Of a stretch of 40,014 nucleotides of DNA, positions 32,380 through 39,209 are shown piece by piece. The stretch comes from a virus: positions 1 through 40,014 of the IMG/VR virus record IMGVR_UViG_3300013010_000030, one strand, 5' to 3'. The position numbers and the translations under genes are program-made. The notes below the pieces were generated by a model. That model did not search any database. It saw nothing but the letters and a program-made list of their open reading frames with translations, and was not told the origin of the DNA. Each line of letters starts with the position of its first letter. The first letter of the stretch is position 1.

Positions 32380-32759
32380 AGTTCACAACAAAAACACGTG
32401 ACCTTGTGCTTGAAAGGGCACACCATAAGTGTGAGATATGTGGGTCATCAGTAAACAACCCTAACTTGCACCATCGTAAGCCAAGGGGTATGGGAGGGAC
32501 TAAGAACCCGGATAGTCGTAGCCCTGCTAACGCTCTCTATCTGCATTTCCAATGCCATGCGTGGGTAGAAAGCAACAGGGAAAAATCTTATGACCTTGGT
32601 TATCTTGTTAAACAGCAAGAGCAGAGCGATAAGAAACCTGTACTTACCTACTTGGGGTGGGTGCTATTGCACAACGATGGAACAACGACTACGCTAGAGG
32701 AGGCGTGGGATTCGGAGGGGAAGCCAGTCCCACGCCACTCTTTGACACTAGATAACTAA
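32376..32759 (+). CDS. HNH endonuclease
   Basis: 127 residues. KCEICGSSVNNPNLHHRKPR carries the first zinc pair and the HH of HNH; GGTKNPDSRSPANALYLHFQ and CHAWVESNREKSYDLGYLV complete it. The family is widespread in phages, often near terminase or recombination genes, and nicks or cuts DNA. Here it sits in a recombination cluster with a resolvase and a Cas4-like nuclease. The C-terminal 20-odd codons overlap the convergent HTH gene. Confidence 0.82.
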   Translation: MKFTTKTRDLVLERAHHKCEICGSSVNNPNLHHRKPRGMGGTKNPDSRSPANALYLHFQCHAWVESNREKSYDLGYLVKQQEQSDKKPVLTYLGWVLLHNDGTTTTLEEAWDSEGKPVPRHSLTLDN

Positions 32760-33060
32760 TATCAACAATGTCTGATGCCTTATGGCGAACAAGTGGATTG
32801 TGCCTGTTAGTTTTATCTGAATAATATTTGATGAGGGCTTTAACTTTTCGTTCGCTGATGTCAAAGGCTTCCGCTATTTGACCAGTTGACCAGCCCAGTA
32901 CTTTAAGTTCAAAACAAGTGGTAGCGATTTGGTTGACGAGTCTGTCTATGACTTCTGATTTGATTCCTTTTATTAGTTCAAGTCTGGCTCGTGGATCGGT
33001 TTCTACCTCTAGAGGATTAAATAGTTCATTGATGGACTGATGATTGACATAGTGATACAT
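32689..33060 (-). CDS. HTH regulator, leftward, divergent from the Rad52-type gene
   Basis: 123 residues. GWSTGQIAEAFDISERKVKA (about residues 57-77) is a clear helix-turn-helix; upstream helices (ARLELIKGIKSEVIDRLVNQ) may dimerise. The first ATG of the long frame is rejected because its upstream codons overlap the rightward gene. Like the HNH gene at 27.8 kb, it has no Shine-Dalgarno before its ATG and may be leaderless. The 3' end overlaps the HNH gene by 71 bases. Position suggests a repressor or activator of the rightward promoter it faces. Confidence 0.7.
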   Translation of the reverse strand: MYHYVNHQSINELFNPLEVETDPRARLELIKGIKSEVIDRLVNQIATTCFELKVLGWSTGQIAEAFDISERKVKALIKYYSDKTNRHNPLVRHKASDIVDISYLVSKSGVGLASPPNPTPPLA

Positions 33061-33072
33061 AGAGAGTAAAGT
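33044..33072 (+). promoter_or_regulatory. Promoter of the recombination unit
   Basis: TTGACA, 17-base spacer, TAAAGT. It overlaps the start codon region of the leftward HTH gene, so binding by that regulator or collision could control it. Leader has an AGGTGATAGAA ribosome site. Confidence 0.85.
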
Positions 33073-33109
33073 ACACCATGTAACTACAAACAGGAAATAG
33101 GTGATAGAA

Positions 33110-33565
33110 ATGATTACATCAAGGCAGCAAGAAATCCTTCTCAAAGGAATAAATGGTGAGCGTATCGCTCAACGTAAAGGCGGTGGAGGGCGTAGCCTTT
33201 CTTACCTAGAAGCATGGGATGTAAAAGCCCACATGAACCGCATCTTCGGTTTCCTTAACTGGTCATCAGATGTCAGTATCGCTGAATTAGCATACGAAGA
33301 AAACTCTGACGGTCGCTGGAACGTAGCCTACAAAGTAATCCTTACCCTCAAAGTTAACGGAGCCTCTTATACAGAAGCAGCAGTAGGGTCTTCCACGCTA
33401 CCATCTAGAGGAGAAGCACACGACATGGCAATCAAAACCGCTGAGTCAGATGCTTTCAAAAGAGCAGCAATAAACCTTGGTGACCAGTTCGGCCTATCGC
33501 TATACAACAATGGCTCAACAGCGCCAGTAGTTAAACAAACACTCGTGGAACCGATAGGAGAATAA
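33110..33565 (+). CDS. Rad52-type single-strand annealing protein
   Basis: 151 residues: RQQEILLKGINGERIAQRKG, SYLEAWDVKAHMNRIFGF, then VSIAELAYEENSDGRWNVAY, a GSSTLPSRGEAHDMAIKTAE segment and FKRAAINLGDQFGLSLYN. The AHMNRIFGF...W and ESDAFKRAA..LG.QFGLSLY blocks are hallmarks of Rad52/Rad22-like annealing proteins. It anneals single strands made by the nuclease encoded next. The ATG is preferred over a GTG three codons upstream because AGGTGATAGAA is a ribosome site that would be cut by the GTG start; the same site recurs at 34.59 kb. Confidence 0.83.
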   Translation: MITSRQQEILLKGINGERIAQRKGGGGRSLSYLEAWDVKAHMNRIFGFLNWSSDVSIAELAYEENSDGRWNVAYKVILTLKVNGASYTEAAVGSSTLPSRGEAHDMAIKTAESDAFKRAAINLGDQFGLSLYNNGSTAPVVKQTLVEPIGE

Positions 33566-33566
33566 T

Positions 33567-34514
33567 ATGAGCCTCAACGAAGAAATACAACGCTCAGTAA
33601 TAGATGCGTTAGCAGCCCAAGAAAACAGAACTCCACGCACCATGCAGTCCCGTGAAGGCATCCTTGGACCATCAGACATTGGGTTCTGCCGACAGAAAGC
33701 AACCCTCGTATCCAAGCAGACAGAGCCAACAGATGATCCACCTAAATGGTCGGCTGCCGTAGGGACAGCGATGCACACCTACATTGAGGCTGCACTTAAA
33801 AAGAACCTTGGATGGTTAGTAGGAAGCATTGACCAGATACGTACCACCGCTGAACTACCAAGTGGTGCAAAAATATCTGGACACCCTGACATTGTTGTTC
33901 CAGAATCAAACATGGTGTTAGACATTAAAACAGTCAACGGATTCCAATGGATTAAACGCAACGGACCCTCCATGTCACACAAATATCAGCGTCACTTGTA
34001 TGCGATGGGATGCGTCCAGTCAGGACTATTCGACCCAGAGAAACCCGTGTGGGTAGGAAACGTGTACTTTGACAGGTCAGGTAAAGAAGGAACACCCATA
34101 GTGTTCATTGAAGAGATGGATAACAGCCTCACCGCTGAAATAGATCAATGGGTAGAAGACGTTATATATGCAGTCAAAAATAACCAAGACGCATCACGAG
34201 ACGTAGCAGCAGCGGTATGTGAGCAAATCTGCGAGTTCTTCACTATCTGCCGTGGAGGGTTAGAAGTCAACGATGGGCAAGAACTCATCCAAGACGAATA
34301 CCTCCTATCTACTATAGAAATGTATGTCGCTGGTAGGGACATGGAAAACGAAGGCAAGCAAATGAAGAAAGAAGCCTCCGAAAAACTATCCAACGTCAAC
34401 GGCATAACACAAACCCACCAAATAAGATGGGTACACGTAGGTGCATCATCCATGAAAGCCTACGAACGCTCAGGCCACGACCGACTAGATGTTCGGAAAC
34501 GCAGAACTTCCTAG
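33567..34514 (+). CDS. Cas4/RecB-like Fe-S PD-(D/E)XK exonuclease
   Basis: 315 residues. A Cys in IGFCRQK (about residue 43) and the cluster CEQICEFFTICRGG (about 216-228) are placed like the four [4Fe-4S] ligands of Cas4 and AddB-type nucleases. The nuclease core is AVGTAMHTYIEAAL, GHPDIVV (Asp) and VLDIKTV (D-x-K), with a QRHLYAMG helix after it. It should resect double-stranded ends to feed the annealing protein encoded one base upstream. It is a recombination exonuclease, not a CRISPR part: no Cas gene or array is present. The stop lies inside a following hairpin. Confidence 0.85.
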   Translation: MSLNEEIQRSVIDALAAQENRTPRTMQSREGILGPSDIGFCRQKATLVSKQTEPTDDPPKWSAAVGTAMHTYIEAALKKNLGWLVGSIDQIRTTAELPSGAKISGHPDIVVPESNMVLDIKTVNGFQWIKRNGPSMSHKYQRHLYAMGCVQSGLFDPEKPVWVGNVYFDRSGKEGTPIVFIEEMDNSLTAEIDQWVEDVIYAVKNNQDASRDVAAAVCEQICEFFTICRGGLEVNDGQELIQDEYLLSTIEMYVAGRDMENEGKQMKKEASEKLSNVNGITQTHQIRWVHVGASSMKAYERSGHDRLDVRKRRTS

Positions 34515-34592
34515 CGGATTCCTCCTGTTTCTGCTAGGATAAACGAGCGGTCCTCAGTTTCCACCTGTTTCCTGAGGACCGCTCCCTATTTT
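34510..34592 (+). ncRNA. Candidate two-hairpin regulatory RNA with anti-Shine-Dalgarno loops
   Basis: Hairpin 1 is CCTAGC/GCTAGG (34510-34515, 34533-34538; one more T-A pair outside), loop GGATTCCTCCTGTTTCT. Hairpin 2 is the perfect 13-base terminator stem, with CCTGTTTC in its loop. Both loops are complementary to the AAACAGGAG leaders of early genes: ATTCCTCCTGTTT matches 24461-24473 over 13 bases. Whether a separate RNA is made, or the 3' end of the nuclease mRNA serves, cannot be told from sequence. Confidence 0.4.
34545..34592 (+). terminator. Strong intrinsic terminator
   Basis: GAGCGGTCCTCAG and CTGAGGACCGCTC form a perfect 13-base stem with a 14-base loop, followed by CCTATTTT. Ends the recombination unit. 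Confidence 0.9.
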
Positions 34593-34604
34593 AAGGTGAT
34601 AGAA

Positions 34605-34874
34605 ATGACTGAAACAATAAGACAATGTTGGGCTTTCCATAAGCACGGTTCACGATGCGAACACCCCGCTGGACACCCCGGAAACCACATGGTTTCAAAA
34701 GAATGGGACGACCTCGACTGCGCCACACCCGGAGAATCAGAACCGGGGGCGTATGAAAAAACACGTGTGGCAGCACCTATTGAGACGCATGAGCGAACAA
34801 TTAAATGTATCGCTTGTAGTCATGCTCACCGTAATGCTGAATGTAAATGCGGTTGTCACGAGTTCATAGGCTAA
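34605..34874 (+). CDS. Cys/His-rich zinc-binding protein
   Basis: 89 residues with two knuckles: CWAFHKHGSRCEHPAGHPGN near the start and CIACSHAHRNAECKCGCHEF at the end. The CxxCxHxH...CxCGCHEF pattern is one I know from actinophage small proteins of unknown function. The ATG follows AAGGTGATAGAA, the same extended ribosome site as the Rad52-type gene; an in-frame GTG lies inside that site. Its stop overlaps the glycosyltransferase start (TAATG). Confidence 0.68.
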   Translation: MTETIRQCWAFHKHGSRCEHPAGHPGNHMVSKEWDDLDCATPGESEPGAYEKTRVAAPIETHERTIKCIACSHAHRNAECKCGCHEFIG

Positions 34875-35923
34875 TGGCAATAGCATTTATCACCTCAGAC
34901 TACAGTGGTAAATTCCCTTACATGGTTCCCAATGGGTGCGCCTACTACCGTTGCCTTTTACCAATGTCTGTCGCTGGTCTTAAAGGACGCATGGGTTTAC
35001 CAGCGTGGGATGCTAACCAAGGTTTCGGTGTTAAAGAAACAGAAGACACAGGAATCTTTGGGTTCAACACGGTAGTACTGAAACTGTTAATGAATCGTTG
35101 GACACCGAAACAAATAGAGTTAGCGCAGGCTCTTGGACAGAAAATCATTGTGGACATTGATGATTACCATGAGGCTCTTACACCAGCGAATAAAGCCTAC
35201 GCTGAAACTCACCCAGAAAAAAATAAAGTTGCTAACCGTGATTTTTATCAGCAGGTCATTGAGGCAGCAGACGCAGTAACAGTCTCTACACCATTCTTGT
35301 ATGACATTTACTCTCAGCAGCGTGAAAACGTGTACATGATACGGAATGGCGTATCAATAAGACAGTTTGAGCGTAGGAAACACACAACACAGAAACCTGT
35401 ATTTGGGTGGGCAGGTGCAACTAACTACAGGAACAACGATTTAGAGCAGTTGCGTGAATGGCTACCTAACTTCCTCGAAGAACACAACCTGTACTTTCAT
35501 CATGCAGGCCACAGCCCTGATGCACCATCGTTCGCTGAGGTAACGGGAATAGCAACGCGCCGTGTTATGACTAGCCCTTTAACTCATATTAACGATTACG
35601 CATCGGGGTTTAAGTTTGATGTAGGGATCGTGCCCCTTAACGATATTCCTTTTAACCATGCTAAAAGCAACATCAAAGGTTTAGAATACATGGCTGGTGG
35701 AATACCATTCATCGCTAGTGATCTCCCCGAATACAGAGTGTTACATGAAACAGGAGTGGGGGTATTGGCAACAACAGCGGATGAATGGAAAGAGGCAGCG
35801 TCAAGGTTCCTTGACTACAAAACAAGGAAGCAAACCTCAGCGATTGGTTGGGCTATAGTAAACAAGGATTGGTCTATAGAGGCTAGAGCGAAAGAATGGA
35901 ATGAAGCACTTAGTCAGGGATAG
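34874..35923 (+). CDS. Glycosyltransferase, GT4-like
   Basis: 349 residues. The N-terminal domain has YYRCLLPMSVAGL and IIVDIDDYHEAL; the central AADAVTVSTPFLYDIYS, then VYMIRNGVSIRQF and PVFGWAGATNYRNND, mark the Rossmann cores of GT-B enzymes. The C-terminal VGIVPLNDIPFNHAKSNIKG, then EYMAGGIPFIASDLPEY, is the nucleotide-sugar-binding motif. It transfers a sugar, perhaps to phage DNA, virion proteins or host wall polymers. It ends the rightward operon. The ATG is chosen because it overlaps the upstream stop; a longer frame runs into that gene. Confidence 0.8.
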   Translation: MAIAFITSDYSGKFPYMVPNGCAYYRCLLPMSVAGLKGRMGLPAWDANQGFGVKETEDTGIFGFNTVVLKLLMNRWTPKQIELAQALGQKIIVDIDDYHEALTPANKAYAETHPEKNKVANRDFYQQVIEAADAVTVSTPFLYDIYSQQRENVYMIRNGVSIRQFERRKHTTQKPVFGWAGATNYRNNDLEQLREWLPNFLEEHNLYFHHAGHSPDAPSFAEVTGIATRRVMTSPLTHINDYASGFKFDVGIVPLNDIPFNHAKSNIKGLEYMAGGIPFIASDLPEYRVLHETGVGVLATTADEWKEAASRFLDYKTRKQTSAIGWAIVNKDWSIEARAKEWNEALSQG

Positions 35924-35975
35924 TTCGCTTCGTGGAGTGCGACTTTTGTAGGGGCTTGGTTGCGATTTTTGCGTT

Positions 35976-36009
35976 TAACATGGAACATAGTTTTCTTTAT
36001 TCCATGTTA
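35976..36009. terminator. Bidirectional-type hairpin between convergent operons
   Basis: TAACATGGAA and TTCCATGTTA form a perfect ten-base stem with a T-rich 14-base loop, between the ends of the rightward and leftward operons. Neither side has a clean U-tract (TTACTTAAACTT rightward; AAACGCAAAAATCG leftward), so efficiency is uncertain. Confidence 0.6.
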
Positions 36010-36019
36010 TTACTTAAAC

Positions 36020-36163
36020 TTAACGCTCCCAAGGATCTAATTTGTCTTCCCAAAACTCTATTTCATCCTGACGCACACACTCTGCACACAACAAATGCCA
36101 ACCCCTATGCGCTAAACCACCGGGCTGCTTACAACGATCACACGCTACTAAAGGCTCTTCCAT
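36020..36163 (-). CDS. Zinc-binding microprotein, end of the late operon
   Basis: 47 residues: LVACDRCKQPGGLAHRGWHL then CAECVRQDEIEFWEDK. CxxC...CxxC forms a likely zinc ribbon. ATGA overlap with the preceding gene. The last gene before the convergent hairpin. Role unknown. Confidence 0.65.
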   Translation of the reverse strand: MEEPLVACDRCKQPGGLAHRGWHLLCAECVRQDEIEFWEDKLDPWER

Positions 36164-36363
36164 CAGTCTTCATCTTGATCCGAATCAATCAACTGCCATG
36201 CGTTTGTTTCAACCATAGCGTTCAATGATTCTTTCCACAGGTTATTCACACGCTTAATAAGATCATCCGCTACATCAGGATTCCACGATGCACCCTCAGC
36301 GATAAGTTCCACACGAAGTTCACCATAGGTAACCTTCGCTATCAGGTTTTTGCTTATCGCCAT
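36163..36363 (-). CDS. Small protein, uncharacterised
   Basis: 66 residues (MAISKNLIAKVTYGELRVEL ... NAWQLIDSDQDED), mostly helical with an acidic tail. TAATG overlap with the upstream gene and ATGA overlap with the downstream one. Its composition suggests a soluble accessory; no family recognised. Confidence 0.65.
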   Translation of the reverse strand: MAISKNLIAKVTYGELRVELIAEGASWNPDVADDLIKRVNNLWKESLNAMVETNAWQLIDSDQDED

Positions 36364-36626
36364 TACTCATCCCTCGCCATTGAATCGTGTATCAGAAAGT
36401 ATGCCACACCATCCACAGCGTTATCCCTAGCGTAACCGGCTTTAGAGCGACTGATCTTGACTAGAACCATCATCAACGCTACATCTTGAGCCGTAACCTC
36501 TTTGTCCAGATACCCACCCCACATGGCTGCTATGCGTCCAAGGTTCTCTTCAGGGCTACCGTATGAATCGTTACGGTCTTCATCAACTAAACGGATTGCT
36601 TCTACAGCGACAGTTGGGTCTACCAT
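36363..36626 (-). CDS. DUF6378-like phage protein
   Basis: 87 residues. RNDSYGSPEENLGRIAAMWG, then EVTAQDVALMMVLVKISRSK and DNAVDGVAYFLIHD match the pattern of the DUF6378 family found across phages (short, all-helical, NTP-pyrophosphatase-like acidic helices). Activity is unproven; a MazG-like nucleotide hydrolase fold has a similar look. ATG after AAGGAAAC, overlapping the phosphoesterase stop by seven bases. Confidence 0.75.
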   Translation of the reverse strand: MVDPTVAVEAIRLVDEDRNDSYGSPEENLGRIAAMWGGYLDKEVTAQDVALMMVLVKISRSKAGYARDNAVDGVAYFLIHDSMARDE

Positions 36627-37363
36627 GAGTAACGGTTTCCTTCCACAACGAATGACTTGTTATCAATATAAATAAGTGATGGTGAAACTTTATTCCCATC
36701 CACATGCAAAATACCGAAGGCTTGCTGCCAGTTATGTGTTTTTGTGTATTTCGCTTGGTTGAAGTCCATGAGACATCCGACTTCCATCCCATACATGGTT
36801 CGGGTTATCTTCCCATTAACACTTTGGGTATGAGGACGAATACCGGCTCGATGTGTGTGCCCACAAGCCACAGACATACCCACGCGTTGAGTGAGTGCCC
36901 ACGCAGTTTGGCCCGGAACACCACTCACCCCTGATTCGTCACCGTGCATGATTACCCAGTTCGGTGCTACGCGAAAGGCTTCCTCATGGTAGGTGATATT
37001 TAGATCATCAAGACGCAGAAAGTTCCTTAGATCCAACTCAGGTAGCCCCAGAAGGCCCGGTAAACGGCTTGTGAGGGCATTTAGAAGACGGTCAGTATGA
37101 TTGGACCGGATACAATGATCCACCCCCAGATTGGCTAATATCTCCACAGTCAGGTCACGGTCACGCCCAATCGTGCGCTCCCACTCACCGGCTTTACCCT
37201 GAGTCCAGCGTCCAATTTGAGGCAAATCAATTTCATCACCCACCGTAACAACAATGTCATCAGGCGCTCTAAGATCAGAAATAGCCTGAGCAACAGCGTC
37301 AACTGCCCGCTTATCGTGGTAAGGAACCTGTAAATCTGATATTAACCAGACTCTATGGGACAC
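36620..37363 (-). CDS. Metallophosphoesterase
   Basis: 247 residues from a GTG five bases after the methyltransferase stop. Calcineurin-like motifs in order: ISDLQVPYHD, VGDEID, RSNHTD, VIMHGDES and CGHTHRAG, together giving the two-metal site. Substrate unknown; phage relatives act on nucleic-acid 3' ends, nucleotides or phosphoesters. A longer frame from 37450 overlaps the methyltransferase coding sequence and opens with low-quality hydrophobic residues, so it is rejected. Lies between the methyltransferase and the DUF6378-like gene, with which it may form a nucleotide or modification group. Confidence 0.82.
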   Translation of the reverse strand: MSHRVWLISDLQVPYHDKRAVDAVAQAISDLRAPDDIVVTVGDEIDLPQIGRWTQGKAGEWERTIGRDRDLTVEILANLGVDHCIRSNHTDRLLNALTSRLPGLLGLPELDLRNFLRLDDLNITYHEEAFRVAPNWVIMHGDESGVSGVPGQTAWALTQRVGMSVACGHTHRAGIRPHTQSVNGKITRTMYGMEVGCLMDFNQAKYTKTHNWQQAFGILHVDGNKVSPSLIYIDNKSFVVEGNRYSW

Positions 37364-37367
37364 AGGA

Positions 37368-37895
37368 CTAAGGCTTCCTACAAAACACTTCAACACCCAA
37401 ATAAGCAGGAGCGTTAGTGTCCCATACCGTGATATTAGAAGGAGGAACAATCACACACTTATCAGTCATATTAGCCTCCACCACCTCAAACCCAACCCAC
37501 TCGAATAATGATCTTAATCCAGCATCAGTCCACCGCGTATAGTCATACGGGTATCCATGCACAGGAAAAGTTTGATGAGTAGCGACATACAACCATCCAC
37601 CGCTCTTAATAATCCTGAACAACGCAGCAGCAGCCACCCAAGGGAACTGGATATGCTCAAATGTAGAAGCCGAATACACACCTTCAAACGAATCATCAGA
37701 AAACTCTTTGAAATCGTGTGCATCAGACACCACATCAACATCATCACCCTCAAGGTAATCAGTCATAGTGAAATCACAATCCGCTGGAAACAAATTTTTG
37801 TGATGCGTAGAATCAAGACCCCATTTACGAGTCCCCAACTCTAAAGCCTTACCACAAGAAGAAGCAGCAGAAACTACTGCTTGATTAGCGGTCAT
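37368..37895 (-). CDS. Class I SAM-dependent methyltransferase
   Basis: 175 residues. KALELGTRKWGLD (glycine loop of motif I), DFTMTDYLEGDDVDVVSDAH (motifs II/III), SFEGVYSASTFEHIQFPW and LFRIIKSGGWLYVATHQ give the Methyltransf_11-type fold. There is no DPPY/NPPY motif, so a DNA adenine or N4-cytosine target is unlikely; small molecule, sugar or protein substrates fit better. The ATG overlaps the amidase stop; a GTG three codons earlier is a weaker option. Together with the glycosyltransferase it could modify a glycan, but they lie in different operons. Confidence 0.8.
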   Translation of the reverse strand: MTANQAVVSAASSCGKALELGTRKWGLDSTHHKNLFPADCDFTMTDYLEGDDVDVVSDAHDFKEFSDDSFEGVYSASTFEHIQFPWVAAAALFRIIKSGGWLYVATHQTFPVHGYPYDYTRWTDAGLRSLFEWVGFEVVEANMTDKCVIVPPSNITVWDTNAPAYLGVEVFCRKP

Positions 37896-38494
37896 CCCAT
37901 CCACTTATTTACTTCAGACTGGTCGTACACAATGTCTGGCTTCCGGGTAGTCCAATCCCTGTGACGGGGATGACGGACAGTAGCCTTCCGCTTCCGCTCA
38001 GGCCAACGGCAAGCAACCCCACACGCCTCCTGAAGAAGAACAAGAGACTTACGTTGAGCCAACGTGAAATCCTTCTTCTTACCCTTAGACATGATCTCCA
38101 CACCCAACAAGTAATCGTTACCCATGTTGTCAGGAATATTAAAACCATCCCAAGGAAACTTACCCTTAAACGAACCCTTACCAGCATGCCACACAGGAAA
38201 AACGGAATGAACATACACAGTTCCATCACGGTCAAGAGTGAAGTTCGCTGCCGGAACCCGATAATGATTCTGAATAAAGTTAATAATCCCGTTGTTAGCA
38301 CCCTTCTGATTACCCTTAGCCTTAGGATTCGTTGAATCCGTAGCAGCCCCAGCGGTGTGATGCAGCATCAAAGCCACAGGAAGGCTTTTAGGGCCACGCC
38401 AAGCAACCCTACGCTTAACAAACCACTTCTTCTGGAAGACAACCTTGTCACCAAGTTCAGCCTTCAAAACCCTCTTAAAACGTCGAGTAAACAT
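37892..38494 (-). CDS. N-acetylmuramoyl-L-alanine amidase endolysin
   Basis: 200 residues. LMLHHTAG (His45/46), the PVWHAGKGSFKG loop, YLLGVEIMSKG with Glu133 and VRHPRHRDWTTRKPDIVYD near the end are Amidase_2/PGRP motifs; His45, His178 and Asp187 are the likely zinc ligands. It cuts the amide bond between glycan and peptide stem to release progeny. The N-terminus is basic, without a signal peptide, so it depends on the holins encoded just upstream. ATG with GAGGAGGAATA, a near-consensus site; the start overlaps the holin stop. Confidence 0.88.
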   Translation of the reverse strand: MFTRRFKRVLKAELGDKVVFQKKWFVKRRVAWRGPKSLPVALMLHHTAGAATDSTNPKAKGNQKGANNGIINFIQNHYRVPAANFTLDRDGTVYVHSVFPVWHAGKGSFKGKFPWDGFNIPDNMGNDYLLGVEIMSKGKKKDFTLAQRKSLVLLQEACGVACRWPERKRKATVRHPRHRDWTTRKPDIVYDQSEVNKWMG

Positions 38495-38712
38495 TATTCC
38501 TCCTCAGGAACAGTAGATAAATCATACGGTTCATCAGGGAACGGAGTCAGATTTGCTAGGGCTAATGACGGAGCAACAATCGCACCGATCATCGCAATCC
38601 ACAGCGGAGCAGCCTCTCCATCTATCACCCCATAAATTACAAACAGCGGAACAACAGCGAGGCAAACTCCATAAATCCATTTACGACCTTCACGAGAAAC
38701 CAACCAACTCAT
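38494..38712 (-). CDS. Holin-like protein, two membrane helices
   Basis: 72 residues. Two hydrophobic helices (YGVCLAVVPLFVIYGVI and APLWIAMIGAIVAPSLALA) joined by a short acidic turn, and an acidic tail (FPDEPYDLSTVPEEE). Size, topology and adjacency to the amidase fit an actinophage holin, which forms membrane holes that free the endolysin. TAATG overlaps on both sides. Confidence 0.8.
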   Translation of the reverse strand: MSWLVSREGRKWIYGVCLAVVPLFVIYGVIDGEAAPLWIAMIGAIVAPSLALANLTPFPDEPYDLSTVPEEE

Positions 38713-38930
38713 TAATCCTCCAGTCCAATCTTTTCAGCGATACGGCGCACAGTATCAGCAACATCCGCTAAAGAGTCACCCCCATTGCGATACCCCGGCT
38801 GGATTGGGCGTGTCGCTTTAGTCAACTCATCCCGAACCACCACTCTGGTTAGCCACAAAAAGCCTGCCAAAACACCAGTAACGATGGTGATGACACCGAC
38901 TATTAAGGCTATCCATTCGCTAGGAGACAT
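38712..38930 (-). CDS. Second small membrane protein of the lysis cassette
   Basis: 72 residues. One N-terminal helix (WIALIVGVITIVTGVLAGFL) followed by a basic then helical soluble part (SLADVADTVRRIAEKIGLED). Such single-helix partners often accompany holins in actinophages, as pinholin, antiholin or lysis regulators; sequence cannot separate these. Confidence 0.72.
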   Translation of the reverse strand: MSPSEWIALIVGVITIVTGVLAGFLWLTRVVVRDELTKATRPIQPGYRNGGDSLADVADTVRRIAEKIGLED

Positions 38931-38936
38931 AACAAA

Positions 38937-39182
38937 CTACTCAGCGACTTCTTCCACTACAGGTGCAACGAACACATCATTCTCGCTGTCATAAGTGAAC
39001 CCGATACCCGCATACGTTCCACGAATGTTGCCGTTGTAGGAAGTACGCTTCCAAGTACCTTGTAGTCCGATGCCGTGAATGTATGTTTCGATCGCTGCAT
39101 CTGATTCTGTAGCATCCAGATTGTCAGGGACAACGATTACTTCACGGACAATATTGTCTTCTATACGTGCTGCGTGTGCCAT
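38937..39182 (-). CDS. Small phage protein, tail-region family
   Basis: 81 residues: MAHAARIEDNIVREVIVVPD, then a TWKRTSYNGNIRGTYAGIGF segment and a YDSENDVFVAP end. This opening and the closing pattern recur in a family found next to tail-fibre genes of aquatic phages (MAHFAxxxxNxVxxVIVV). Function unproven. ATG after GAAAGGAAACACA. Sits between the glycine-rich fibre and the lysis genes. Confidence 0.72.
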   Translation of the reverse strand: MAHAARIEDNIVREVIVVPDNLDATESDAAIETYIHGIGLQGTWKRTSYNGNIRGTYAGIGFTYDSENDVFVAPVVEEVAE

Positions 39183-39209
39183 TGTGTTTCCTTTCGTAGA
39201 TATGTTTAA

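Noticed and set aside
33567-34514. Cas4-like gene as evidence of a CRISPR system
   Set aside because: No repeat array, Cas1 or Cas2; phage Cas4/RecB-like nucleases commonly serve recombination, and this one is paired with a Rad52-type gene.
37364-37450. Upstream extension of the metallophosphoesterase to 37450
   Set aside because: It lies within the methyltransferase coding sequence, opens with unlikely hydrophobic residues, and a GTG just after the methyltransferase stop fits the domain start.
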